The position numbers and the translations under genes are program-made. Source: Agroathelia rolfsii (Eukaryota; Basidiomycota; Agaricomycetes; Amylocorticiales; Amylocorticiaceae). From it: a DNA stretch of 64,000 nucleotides. The stretch lies in the NCBI GenBank assembly GCA_018343915.1, contig JABRWF010000002.1, positions 5,146,001 through 5,210,000 on the forward strand. Direction: 5' to 3'. Positions 1 to 9,653 of the stretch are shown here, one piece after another. Every line of letters starts with the position of its first letter. The first letter of the stretch is position 1. Below the pieces are notes generated by a model. The model worked only from the letters and a program-made list of their open reading frames with translations. It was not told where the DNA came from and did no database searches.

Positions 1-318
1 AGTACTTAGTGTACTCAAGTAAGCAAAGACTAGCTCTGTGCTTATTAGGGTTAAGATACCTCAACCCATATCTATATATATAAGACAACTTGTGCTTCAA
101 CTATAGACCTTGCTGGAAAGTGTTCACACTTAGAGTACAGCTTGGTGATAGAAGAACTCAAGTTTGTATGAGAATAGAGACCAGGCACCAAGAAGTGTAC
201 ACCCCTGCATCCCAAGCTCTAGGAAGTGTAAAATAGGCCTTACTGCCTACCCCATACCTTACAGGGGTTACTGTAAGCTTTAGTTGAGTTTTGGTGGCAA
301 GAGTTAGGCATGCTCTTG
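1..318 (+). repeat. 3' portion of a divergent LTR (truncated by window edge)
   Basis: This stretch aligns by eye along its whole length with 19616-19947. Shared blocks in the same order include the lead 'gtactcaagtaagcaaagac', the 'ggttaagatacc' block, the 'agaagtgtacacccctgcatcc' region, the 'taccccatacctta' block, and a common end near 'gctcttga'. Similarity stops abruptly after that end in both copies, as expected at a retroelement boundary. No coding sequence is attached. The two copies differ at many positions, so both are old. The element family is not identified. Confidence 0.6.
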
Positions 319-1041
319 ATAATAAGCCTTGGTATATCTATAGTTGCTTTTCTGTGTATCTTTGTTACTTTTATACTGTTTCTCTTTAAACAAAAATTTT
401 CATACCCTAGGATTTTTTTCAAACACTTTATAAAGTATCTATTTTATAGCAAAAATAAATTTTCATTGGAAAAAAAAAATGGTCTTATAGAGCTAGTTCT
501 AAGCATACATCCAACCCTTCCTGTTATATATTCTATATTGAATATTTTTAAAATTCAACTGTACAGGCTTATAAAGAACATGTAAAAGGTGTAATTCAAA
601 TTTCTGTTTGAAGAGAAACAGTGTGGAAGTGACTGAGATATGCAAAAAAGCAACTACAGATACTTTTGAGAAGCACGGGTACTAGTAAATGGTACCGTTT
701 GAGCCAAGTATTAAATCCAGAGACTTCCGAAATCCATTTAATTAATCATTCGCTATAACACAACAGTCGCCATAGTCACTTTTGGGGGTGCCACTGGCAT
801 TGTAACTGTCATTGGATCAAGACTAGTTTCAAGCCGTCGGAGGTTTCTTTTCTTTTCTTCTTTTCTCACATTTGTTTTACGAAATAGTAGTGATAGTAGT
901 ACATGACTTGGATAATGAAGCATGAACTCGTGAAGGTGGTCTAAGATGCATAATTGGGTTAAATGTACTCAAATCTGATTGCCATGTTTCTCTGGCAAAA
1001 AGGGAGAAACTACGAGGCATACTCGTCCGAGTCCAGCATGA
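319..1041. other. Intergenic, AT-rich, no gene seen
   Basis: The stretch lies between the LTR fragment and the membrane-protein gene. The longest open frame (310-585, +) is a low-complexity hydrophobic/lysine-rich reading of AT-rich DNA and starts inside the LTR end, so I do not call it. It probably contains the 3' UTR of the minus-strand gene that ends at 1042. Confidence 0.5.
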
Positions 1042-2399
1042 TTATGGCTCTCGTCGAATAAGTAATGGTAAAGACATATGCTTTGTACGCCAGTGTGCCT
1101 GACATGGCTTTTCGATATCGATATCACTTTTCGAGTAGGAGGGAGGCAGAGATTGGTATATAGACCGGCCGTAAATAGGAAGAATTTCGCTAGACGCATT
1201 GAATAAACTGAGCGTCTGATTGCTTTGCAATTTGAGTTGCGAATCCAAATATGATTGTTTGAAGTTCCATTTGCTAGAGGTCGAGATCTCCCTCTTTATC
1301 GCGTTTGACCTCCGCAAGGGGAGGTAGATCGTGTAGAGGGAGGTAATGGCCTAACGAAAGTGTAGTTGTCAGTCGATGATTAGTTTTTAAATTGAAATCG
1401 GCTGACACTAACTTGAATGAATCCAGAGGGCATTACGAATGTGTCCAATATACCGGCACTTACGGTATATGGAACAATTACTGCGATGCTCCAGCTGCAA
1501 TACAGTATAGCTGAGATACTCAGGGTAATGGCAGGAGAGAGATATACATCATGATCATGGTCATGAGATATAGAGGATACATCGCGCAACAGTGCACGTG
1601 CCCGCAGTATGTGGAATACAATCGTTGCTGTAAGGACTGTGTTGAGGGCTAACGATATTGACCATAAAATAATTGCCGACGACTTTAAGTCAGGCTGAAT
1701 AATGCTACGATTGAGGCTCAAAAGGAAAAGTACTGCAAAAACTTTCTCAAGGAGGGATTTAGTACGAAACGGGTGATTGATAGAATTAGGTGCTGACCTA
1801 TTGAAGACAACAGGAATGCGATGGAAATATATTTGACTCGGAAAGACGTAGAAATCAGGGTAAATCGCCAAACCTTTTTTATAATTATTAAGAAAATAGA
1901 CCACGATGTTCAAGGCGTGATTACACACCAGCAGAGTATCAGACTGCCAGGAGATGAGAATCAACCTAAACCGAAATAAAATACGGATTTTCTACGAGAG
2001 TTAAAGATATCACTTACGGTATCCAAAACAAATACCGGTAGACGTCGCGGACTGATGAGTCGTGGCCTTGGCATTTGATTGTCATGAGCGAGATTTTGAA
2101 GGCTGATGAGAGAGCAATAATGGCCCAGATCCCTGTGAGAGATATGTAGGTAATGAATCGACGGCGACCCGACGGGTAAACTTCGTTACGCCATAGTATT
2201 CGCAAACATAACCCTACTAGTAAGAGTAGTAAGCCTATAATCCTATGATGAGAATGGTAATGCAGACTTTGAACGTGAACATACAACATGCCAAGGTAGC
2301 TAGGACCATGCCGGCAATGAGGAATTTGGAGTCCTGGTTATCTTCCGTTTCTACAAAGAAAATGGAGGGCATACTACAACGCTCATAGCCGTGAAACAT
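1042..2399 (-). CDS. Multi-pass membrane protein of the basidiomycete hypothetical 7-TM type
   Basis: Three coding blocks can be joined: 2289-2014, about 1964-1424 and about 1344-1042. The first intron is supported by a GTAAGT donor after 'LFWIP' and a TTTAG acceptor before 'LILISW', about 52 nt apart. The second has a GTTAGT donor after 'PSGFIQ' and a TTCGTTAG acceptor before 'AITSLYTIYLPL'. The product alternates hydrophobic helices (GLLLLLVGLCLRIL, TYISLTGIWAIIAL, SLALNTVLTATIVFHIL, SILYCSWSIAVIVPY) with short basic loops. The order 'WR...RRRFITYISL' then 'NTVLTATIVFHILRAR' resembles the many uncharacterised seven-helix proteins of Agaricomycetes. The tail after the last helix is hydrophilic and Ser/Tyr rich. 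The 5' end is uncertain: an ATG at 2399 opens a plausible first exon (SKFLIAGMVLATLA) in another frame, so one more intron or a frameshift is needed near 2290. Function unknown. Confidence 0.5.
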
Positions 2400-2957
2400 C
2401 TTTCAAGCTCTGGTCATTTATACCATGCCGTACTTCAGTCGCATAGCATAGTAAATAGCTCGAACTCAAAGCACGCGTACTGCCAGTGGCTCATAGCTGT
2501 TACAATTACTTGGGTGTCCTCGCAGCGCCATTAAATCGGGAAGCTCGCAGCGTGCATCAGATGGCTTCTTTATGACAGCTTCTTCAACGGCACCAATCAG
2601 CACGCGTATTCGGCCGCACACAGGCGCCACCGTGACTGAGGCCTGAGGGCTCACATGACGGTCAACTTGAAGTGCGCTGAGTGAGTATTAGTTGCCCCCT
2701 GTATGTTATATAATATTTCAGAGAGGTTGGTAGCTATATCAAGTAAAAACATTGAATTTTCCGAAGACACAGATTGAAGTTGTGGTGTGGTGCAATCCGG
2801 CCCAATCTCGTGTTAACCAAAAAAAAAAGGCCCAATCTCGTGGCAGAGTCACCCTATCATCGTGATGCATTATCACGTGGTATAGTCGCGGTCACGCATT
2901 ATCCGGCTTTATACACTGGCACATTCAAGCCCGAATCGCACTCTCAATATTCATGCA
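2400..2957. promoter_or_regulatory. Divergent intergenic region, membrane protein / bromodomain gene
   Basis: The two flanking genes point away from each other, so this interval should hold both promoters. I see no recognisable gene. The minus-strand frame at 2466-2654 has no family features. A short near-duplicate occurs at 2798-2843 ('ggcccaatctcgtg' twice, separated by an A-run). Confidence 0.4.
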
Positions 2958-5900
2958 ATGATTTCACCAACTCAACGAAACGCAATTGAAGATGTGATGC
3001 GCTCTCTCACAACTGCCACTGCACCCAGAGGAAAGAGGAAGCTGGCTGGCATGTTTTTACATCTTGTGCCCCAGGAGGACTGGCCCGAGTACTACAAGGC
3101 ACGTACCACTATAGTAGATGCATCTCTCTGGCCGCATATATCTGCAAGACATTGGCATCTGGTCTTGGCTCATGGCACAGCTCACTTTCGTGATAAGTGC
3201 AGTCAGGTCAAATGTTTCACTCTGCGCCCATGCGAGTAACTGATGCTGTAAACTCAGTAGGATGACCGCATCGAGCCCAGGATACACTGTCCAGTTTGCA
3301 GGGATCATTGGAGTTACTCCAATCTAGTCATCTTTTAGACTCCATATGCCTCATAATTATGACTATTACACCATTTCTCTTATCATCTGTTGCATTTGCT
3401 GTGTGATAGATGTTCGTCATCCAGAACAATGCCAATGCTCTGCTAGTCATTATCCCTTGCCGTCTGATTAACGTGGTCTCGCCCCTCAACAGGTCATACC
3501 TGAACCGCGTGCTCTGAACGACATCCGAGCTGCTCTTGAAGAGAATCGTTACTCAGAACCTCTCGATGTTTATACGGACCTTGCTCTAGTTTTTTGGAAT
3601 GCCATGTTCTACAATGAAGAGGACAGCCAAATTGCGAATGATGCCAAGACACTGAAGGTTCGAGGTTGCGACGCGCCTTATATCACGTATTAACAAATAT
3701 GTACGATTTAGGGCCTCCTGGATTCGGAGTGGAAACAACAGACAGTTCTTCCTGTGCCCAGGTCACCCTCACCCCCTCCACGCGCACCACAGAAAGTCCA
3801 CGCAACTGAAAAAGGTTCCTTGCAGTCGACTCAGGCAAAAGTCAAGATCGCAGTGCCAACCCCTGTCGTATCCACTCCTGCGGAATCGTCAAAAACTGCC
3901 AAGAATCCTCGAGTGCCATCTCCCTCACGCCCATCCTCTCCTGATATGGACATCGATGTAGGTGGCTCTCCAGAGCCTGATGGTCAGCCCGAAGACTATG
4001 TCTCTATGCCTATGACAATTGCGCGGGACGAGGAAGGGGAGGCGGTTATCAAACAGCTTGAGAGAGGACTTCCACGGTGGAAAGGCTACGGAGAATTAGG
4101 TTGGGCGACAGACATACCCCCAGTAAGTCTCAAATACAGCTGTGCTACATTGGCACAGAAGCTAAATGATTGTACAGGAACGATGGGTAGATATTGTTCA
4201 CGCTATCAAAAGCCATAAAGATGTCATCAAGTATGTGTATGTTTGCTCTACGTTGGTGCAGCTACTTATATTTCTCAGCAACAACCGATTATCAGTAGCC
4301 CTGGAAGCAGTGCCAGAGGATTCTGCTATTCCAAACCTGTCTTTCCATGTCCGTTTGCATCCAAAATATCATGAGCTGGGTCGATGACTAATCTCTGTTT
4401 CTAGCATCCATTGTCATTAAAGATCATTGAAGTACTTTTTTTCATCAATATTCCATTTTGGAAGTTAATATCTTCTGAAGGCCAAAGCTCGAGGAAAATT
4501 GTATGCCTCGTCCAAAGAGTTTGATCTGGAAATGATCCGACTCTTTGAGAAAGGACGGCGATATCATAACCCAGGCAGTGAAGGTTATGGCCGTGTGCTC
4601 CTCCTCCAGGTATGCCTTTTGAAGTTGTTTCTTACTAAAAAAAAGCTTACCTTGTGCCTCTCTCCTAGCGTCTATATCAGGCAATCACATCAAAGACCCC
4701 CATCCCCGGGCCTCCCTATGCATCAACAACAAACTTCGCCTCGCTTCGAGCGGGCCCTGGGACGGCCCGACCCCTTCATTCAACCGATAGTGAAGGCGTA
4801 CCAGGCGTGACAACTTTCCGTGTATCGACCAAGGATCGCAAATTCGTCGACGAGATCACGTATAAAGGGTGGAGCATCCGTCTTGCCGATTTCCTGCACC
4901 TGAGCAATCCGGATGATCCGAGCAGGCCGATTATCGCGCAGGTGTTCAAGGTGTGGATGTCTGACGAAGCGTGAGTGGTCATATGACCCCTCGATGCGGT
5001 AATAGCTGTTTGACAGTGGGGTTTGTTAGTGGCAAAGAAAGCGTACCTGGGATCACCGCCTGCTGGTATTATCGCCCTGAACAGGTATATGAGCATATAT
5101 GTATCAAAACTCTCTACTAATCAACTACTAGACATGGCACCCATCTCATCGGCAATTCTGGGAGGGCGAGGTATTCAAGACAAGTGAGCCTCAAAGTGTC
5201 GTGAATCGTCTCACATTCAACCAGTGATATATGTATGAATGATCTAGGCCACTTTGCCGACCACACTGTCGAAGATATCATCGAAAAAATCGGCCTCCAG
5301 TTCACGGCGCGACACATCCGCGGACGCCCTCGCCCACCGTTCTGGTATCCAGGCTGGCCGCTCTACGTCTGCGATTCGCGGTACAATGACCGGGAGCGGA
5401 TATTCGTGCGGATCAAGAACTGGAACTCGTGCGTGCCCGAGGAGGTACGCAAGAGCACCGAGTTCATGCCGATCTACCCATTCGAGCGTATGGTGCACCC
5501 GAAGCGGTTCATCAGCCCGTTCCTGCAGAACAAGCTGATCAAGGGGCCGGGTGGGATTGAGGAGAGTACGCAGGCTGGTGATGGTGAACATCAGGACGCA
5601 GCTGTGGCGGGCGGTACAGCCAGCTCGTCCTCGACGGCACCGAACGTGGCAGGTGGCACGCGCAAGCGCTCGAGGCGGACGACGACGGCGGGCAGCGCGA
5701 CGGACCACAATGGGCCGAGCAAAGGGCTGTATGTGGGCGTTGCTGGTGGTGGCGTTCCACCGCCTCCGCCTGTGCCTATCGCCGCTAGTATGCAGACGCC
5801 CAGAGCTGTGGGATCGCAGCAGCAGCGGCAACAGCAACAGCTGAACAATATCGGTCCGCCGATCCCGCCGCCAGCTCATCTCACCGTGCCTCTACGCCCG

Positions 5901-6355
5901 ACGTCGATGGCTATGATTGACCGGAGTGTGCTCACGGCCGCTGGTGGGGCATTGCCATTAGCGAACCAGGTGGTGGCTGAGAAGCTTCCTCCTGAGATCG
6001 GTAAGCCCAACAGTGTTTATCGCTGTATTTATTCCACAAAATACTGATATCGATGCACATACTACCAGCTAAGCACTTTGACCGTGACCCAGAGACGAAC
6101 GAAGTGCTCTGGTTCTCAGCCCCACCCGTCGACCGTGCACGCGAGCCGGGTCCGCAACACAGTCTCAAGTACTTACATTTCCTCGCGATGAAGAGGAAGC
6201 GAGAGAATGAGGCTACTACTGCCAGCGGCAATAACAACGGTGCTGGTGCCATGGAAGTCGACGAAGGGAATGGTGCTTACAGAAAGAGCAAGGTACCGAA
6301 AACGGTCACGGAGGCATTGGCGGATACGCTCGCTGCCGTCGGACAGTATCAATAG
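2958..6355 (+). CDS. RSC1/RSC2-like chromatin-remodelling subunit (tandem bromodomains plus BAH)
   Basis: The gene begins MISPTQRNAIEDVM. Exons join to give bromodomain 1 (EDWPEYYK, then VIPEPRAL, ALVFWNAMFYNEEDSQI), a Pro/Ser-rich linker (3754-3960), and bromodomain 2 (VPEDSAIPNLSFH, HPLSLKIIE, SKEFDLEMIRLFEKGRRYHN). A BAH domain follows (about 4800-5500: YKGWSIRLADFLHLSN, IAQVFKVWMSDE, ACWYYRPEQTWH, SRYNDRERIFVRIKNW). The C-terminal half (5550-6350) is disordered, Gly/Ala/Gln/Pro rich, and ends in a Lys/Arg-rich stretch. Two bromodomains followed by BAH is the signature of yeast Rsc1/Rsc2 and metazoan polybromo, subunits of the SWI/SNF-family RSC/PBAF complex that read acetylated nucleosomes. 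Intron 1 appears to be a GC-AG intron of about 394 nt (3099-3492), and intron 2 is 3658-3711. Exact splice sites between 4120 and 5240 are approximate. Confidence 0.85.
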
Positions 6356-7022
6356 ACAACTACCGTGACAAAATTCTGCTACTTTAATACCGCTTCATTA
6401 CTTTCCTGTTCGTAGCGTATACAGTATACTGTTCCGATGCCCCAAAGGTACATATTACACAAGTCACACCCATTTGCCTCGATGCGTCCTCACCACTGGT
6501 TTTCAGTGGCATAAGAGCATCCCGAGGGTAGGGAGAAAAATGGGGGGTTTGAAAGAAGAAAAATCCCCCCGAAAAAAAATGGGAAAAAGCCCACTCGTGA
6601 GAGAGGGCAAAACCCAAGTGAGGGAAAAAAACTCCTTGTAAAGGGAGAAAAAAACCTCACTCAAAGAAAAAAAAATATTAAAAATAAAGATATAAAAAAA
6701 AAAAAAGCGAGAACGAGAACAGAGCACAGAGCACAGAGAGCACAGAGAGCAAACATCCAGAGCAAGAGAGCAACCCAGAAAGCCAGAGCCAAAGATACCC
6801 AGAAAGCCAGAAAGAGCCAGAGTCCCAGAGCACGTATCCAAGATAAAAGAGAAAATTCAAAAAAAAAAAAAAAAAAAAAAAACGGAAAGAAAGAATAAAA
6901 AGAAGAAATTTTTGAAACTTCCCATGATTCAGACCCCAAGTTCTCCACGGAGCACCCTTCCCCCCTACCTTCCTCCCCGAATCCACCTCTCGTCCCCAGC
7001 CACAAGTGCCATTTATTGCTTT
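6356..7022. repeat. Convergent intergenic region with low-complexity 3' flank of copy A
   Basis: The interval lies between two convergent genes. It contains an A24 run (6859-6882), a purine-rich 'gagcacagagagcacagag' array (about 6716-6840), and an A/G-rich segment (6530-6720). On the minus strand this is the 3' flank of the acidic-protein gene. It corresponds in order to the flank after copy B (28600-29000): a T-run, a 'ggctctgg' array, the 'cccaattttttc'-type block, then 'taccctcggg.tgctct.atg' and 'acacatcgaggc'. The frames read here are products of the repeat and are not called. Confidence 0.6.
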
Positions 7023-8021
7023 TTACGATCGCTCGATGTCGCGAAGCTTGTCGAACTTTCGTCCGACCCACTTCTTGACGCCCTTCCAGCCCGCCTTCAG
7101 ACCCCATCGACGCTGATGATCTTCTTCCCCCTCCTCGTACTTGACCACCATCTCGAGGATGATCTCCCTCAGTAGCGGCAGGCCGGCATCCTGCCCACCG
7201 AGGTTGTCCGAAGAAGGTACTTGAAGACCGGCGTCCGACAGGGGCTTGAAGTACCTCTGCGCGAACTCAAAGTCGTGCGTCACGGGTTTGGACATGGGAT
7301 TAGGGGCAAAAGCTGTGGCGGCGGGGGTCTCTGTCTTCGTCTTTTTCTTTGTATGGGTAGAGGGGATATGGATAAGGTCGATGTAGACACCGTCGTCCTC
7401 ATCGTCTTCGTCGCTCTCGGACTCCACCATCGAGCCTTCGATCAACGACGTCCAAGGGGCCAGGTAGACATCAAGGGGCTTCATCATGCTGGGAAGAAGA
7501 ACCGGGAACTCGTCGTCGTCATCGTCGGACTCCTCTTCCTCCTTCTCATCATCATCATCATCATCGATCGTGACCGCAGTCCAATCATACTCGTCGTAGA
7601 AGGCATCAAGCGCACGCTCGAATTCCTCGTCGGCGATCGGCTGCTCCTCCCTGCTGCCGCTGGCAACACTCGTCATCGTCTCGATCGCCAAGGGGTTGGT
7701 GTAGACACGCGCTTCGTCCCCAATGTTGGCGGCCAGCGATGCTGCAAAGGAGGAGCTTGAGTAAATCGAGATTGAATCCGAATACTCGCTCAGGGAATCA
7801 TCCACATCCGAGCCAGAGCAGTAGTCGTCATCCTCGTCGTCCTCTGAGGTCGTCGTCGTCGCCAGGCTTACAACGCTGGCCGACAACCGCAGTGACTTGA
7901 GGCCGCCGGAGCGGATACGCCCAGCCGGGTAGTGGTCCCCTTCGAGTTGTTGGTTTGCAATGCGCGCAAGTCGAGAGAGGTCGATCTCCCTTTGCGCTAG
8001 CTCTAGCAAAGAATAAGACAT
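7023..8021 (-). CDS. Acidic, disordered lineage-specific protein, copy A (332 aa)
   Basis: A single open frame of 332 residues with no intron needed. I do not recognise the family. The N-terminus (LAQREIDLSRLARIANQQ, YPAGRIRSGGLKSLRLSASV) is conserved with the protein encoded at 27661-28527. The middle is strongly acidic and Ser rich, with Asp/Glu runs encoded by (tca)n-type codon repeats near 7500-7565. The C-terminus is a short basic amphipathic segment (GLKAGWKGVKKWVGRKFDKL), also conserved in the paralog (GLKAGLMGMKKWVGRKFEKL). This architecture of two conserved ends around a variable acidic middle suggests a binding segment at each end. No signal peptide or membrane span is visible. Pairing with copy B and conservation of the promoter argue for a real gene. 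Confidence 0.75.
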   Translation of the reverse strand: MSYSLLELAQREIDLSRLARIANQQLEGDHYPAGRIRSGGLKSLRLSASVVSLATTTTSEDDEDDDYCSGSDVDDSLSEYSDSISIYSSSSFAASLAANIGDEARVYTNPLAIETMTSVASGSREEQPIADEEFERALDAFYDEYDWTAVTIDDDDDDEKEEEESDDDDDEFPVLLPSMMKPLDVYLAPWTSLIEGSMVESESDEDDEDDGVYIDLIHIPSTHTKKKTKTETPAATAFAPNPMSKPVTHDFEFAQRYFKPLSDAGLQVPSSDNLGGQDAGLPLLREIILEMVVKYEEGEEDHQRRWGLKAGWKGVKKWVGRKFDKLRDIERS

Positions 8022-8044
8022 GTTTTAAAAAATCGCTTTGGGGG

Positions 8045-8080
<36 letters not shown>

Positions 8081-8200
8081 GGTGAGGAGGGACTTGGGTC
8101 GCTCGAAGGCCCCAATTTTATAGAACATAGGATAGGAGATGCGATAGGAGGATGGACGAGACCCATAACGCCGCCTTGAGGTACGGCCAGACCGACTTCA
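8022..8200 (-). promoter_or_regulatory. Conserved promoter of the acidic-protein pair, with (TG)n tract
   Basis: Upstream of the ATG at 8021 is a (TG)15-16 microsatellite (8048-8078). Then, reading the minus strand outward, come the block 'tcctcacctaacaca', the block 'ggggccttcgagcg.cccaagtccc', and a TATA-like 'ttctataaaatt' about 90-100 bp from the start codon. The same elements occur in the same order before copy B at 27560-27660, where the CA tract is only about 6 units. Conservation outside the coding region marks this as the core promoter and 5' UTR of both genes. Confidence 0.6.
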
Positions 8201-9653
8201 AGGAGAAAGGAGTACTCTAGACCAGTTGCGAAAGGAGGATCCCTAAGCGATAATAGGAACTTTGTACTTGTCACAAACTGTAGCTTCAACCATTTCAGTC
8301 GAAATTGAAAGTATCCATTTGCAATAAACGGAAAATCAGACGTTGAATGGGTGATATATTTTTGCACAAGTCCACCATGACCCAACGGATGGACACCAGA
8401 AGAGGCCGGGTAGGATCAAGAGGCGTTCCTCATGCAGCATCTACACCTCCTAGACTCCTTTTGCACTCAGCCGCGAATATCGCACGATCGAACGCCCTCC
8501 TAAATTTCGAGTTTTAGCGAGAAGACGAGGCTGGGGTCCAGATAGTCAGCCTCCACAAATTGCCGAAAGTTGTGTGGAAGTCAGCATGCCAGTGTGGACG
8601 AGTTGTCCGTTTTTTTGGTTGAGATTCAAGGAAAGTTGTGTTTGAGAGAATCGATTTCTTCCGAAATATTTTGATCTATCACTTCTTCATTTCCACTCTC
8701 TTTAAAATTCCTTGATTATCGAGTAAAGAATGATGTTATTGGCACAGTGCAGATCTGGAGAGGTGGTGGTCACGATGATGGCTGACTATCATTCCGAGCA
8801 AGGGGTCATCATGTCATTACGTCATCCAGCTCTGCTTCCCCGCCAGCCGCCGTCAGCCCAGGGCCCAGGGTCAGCCAGCTCCCAGCTCAGCCCACGGATG
8901 ATGCCAATGTATGTATGCTGGAGAATGGCGATATAGCATAATGCACTCAAACACACGCGCTCCATACCATAGCTTATAGTGTGCAAGTTCATATCGCCAG
9001 TGAGGCCTGGACTCGCAAGTACTGACAACTACCGTAGACTATGCTTGTATTCTCGCATTATGCAAACAAAAAAAACGATGTACTCTGAGATGATGATACA
9101 CATAGCTGTCAGTAAATACGTGGAGTGAATTGGGATGACTCCAAGTAGATCGTGGAACTGGATACAAACATCTGGCTGATCGACTCGGAGATGCTGACTC
9201 GCACCACAACTGGACCAATCACGCACAGCTGTTCAGTTTCTGTTGATCCAGTCAAGTCATCTACATGGGTCTGAGTGGATTTGGTCATTTCGTGCTTCAT
9301 CCTACTGTTGGGTGCGCTAGCCTGTGAGGCGCTTGATGGCAATGAAATCATTGTTATACTACACACATAGGCACCTGAGGTACCCATCGGCGCACCATCT
9401 GAAAGCCGTGCACATTCCAAGATGCACAGCTGGTACCTCAAACTGTTGTAAGCATGTAAAAACATTGCGCGATCGTAAAAAGGATTAATGAATGATCTAA
9501 TACATGGGGCAAACAAGGTTCAAAATAATGTAGAGTACGAGCAAAAAACAATGCGTGAGGGGCTGGGGGGGGGGGGGTTGGTAGCACTCCGGAAGGAGAG
9601 CCACACAGATACGGAGTACACACACAAACACCAACGATTATATGCTAACGGGC
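8201..9653. other. Intergenic, no supported gene
   Basis: The region between copy A and the 3' end of the ISWI gene. It holds a G-run near 9568-9578 and scattered open frames. The longest (9109-9516, -; 135 codons) has no recognisable domain and no paralog in the window, so I leave it uncalled. The part nearest 9653 is expected to contain the ISWI 3' UTR. Confidence 0.4.

Noticed and set aside
44..55. Single 'ttagggttaag' resembling telomere repeat
   Set aside because: Only one unit, inside the LTR, and repeated in the second LTR copy as 'caaggttaag'.
5244..5879. Long minus-strand frame opposite the BAH/C-terminal part of the bromodomain gene
   Set aside because: Arg-rich antisense shadow of a GC-rich coding exon; no domain, no splice support.
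6503..7107. Several overlapping minus-strand frames with Phe/Leu/Ser runs
   Set aside because: Translations of poly-A/T and 'gagcacagag' repeats in the 3' flank of copy A.
9109..9516. 135-codon minus-strand frame after ISWI
   Set aside because: Ser/Thr-rich, no motif or paralog; likely chance in the ISWI 3' flank.
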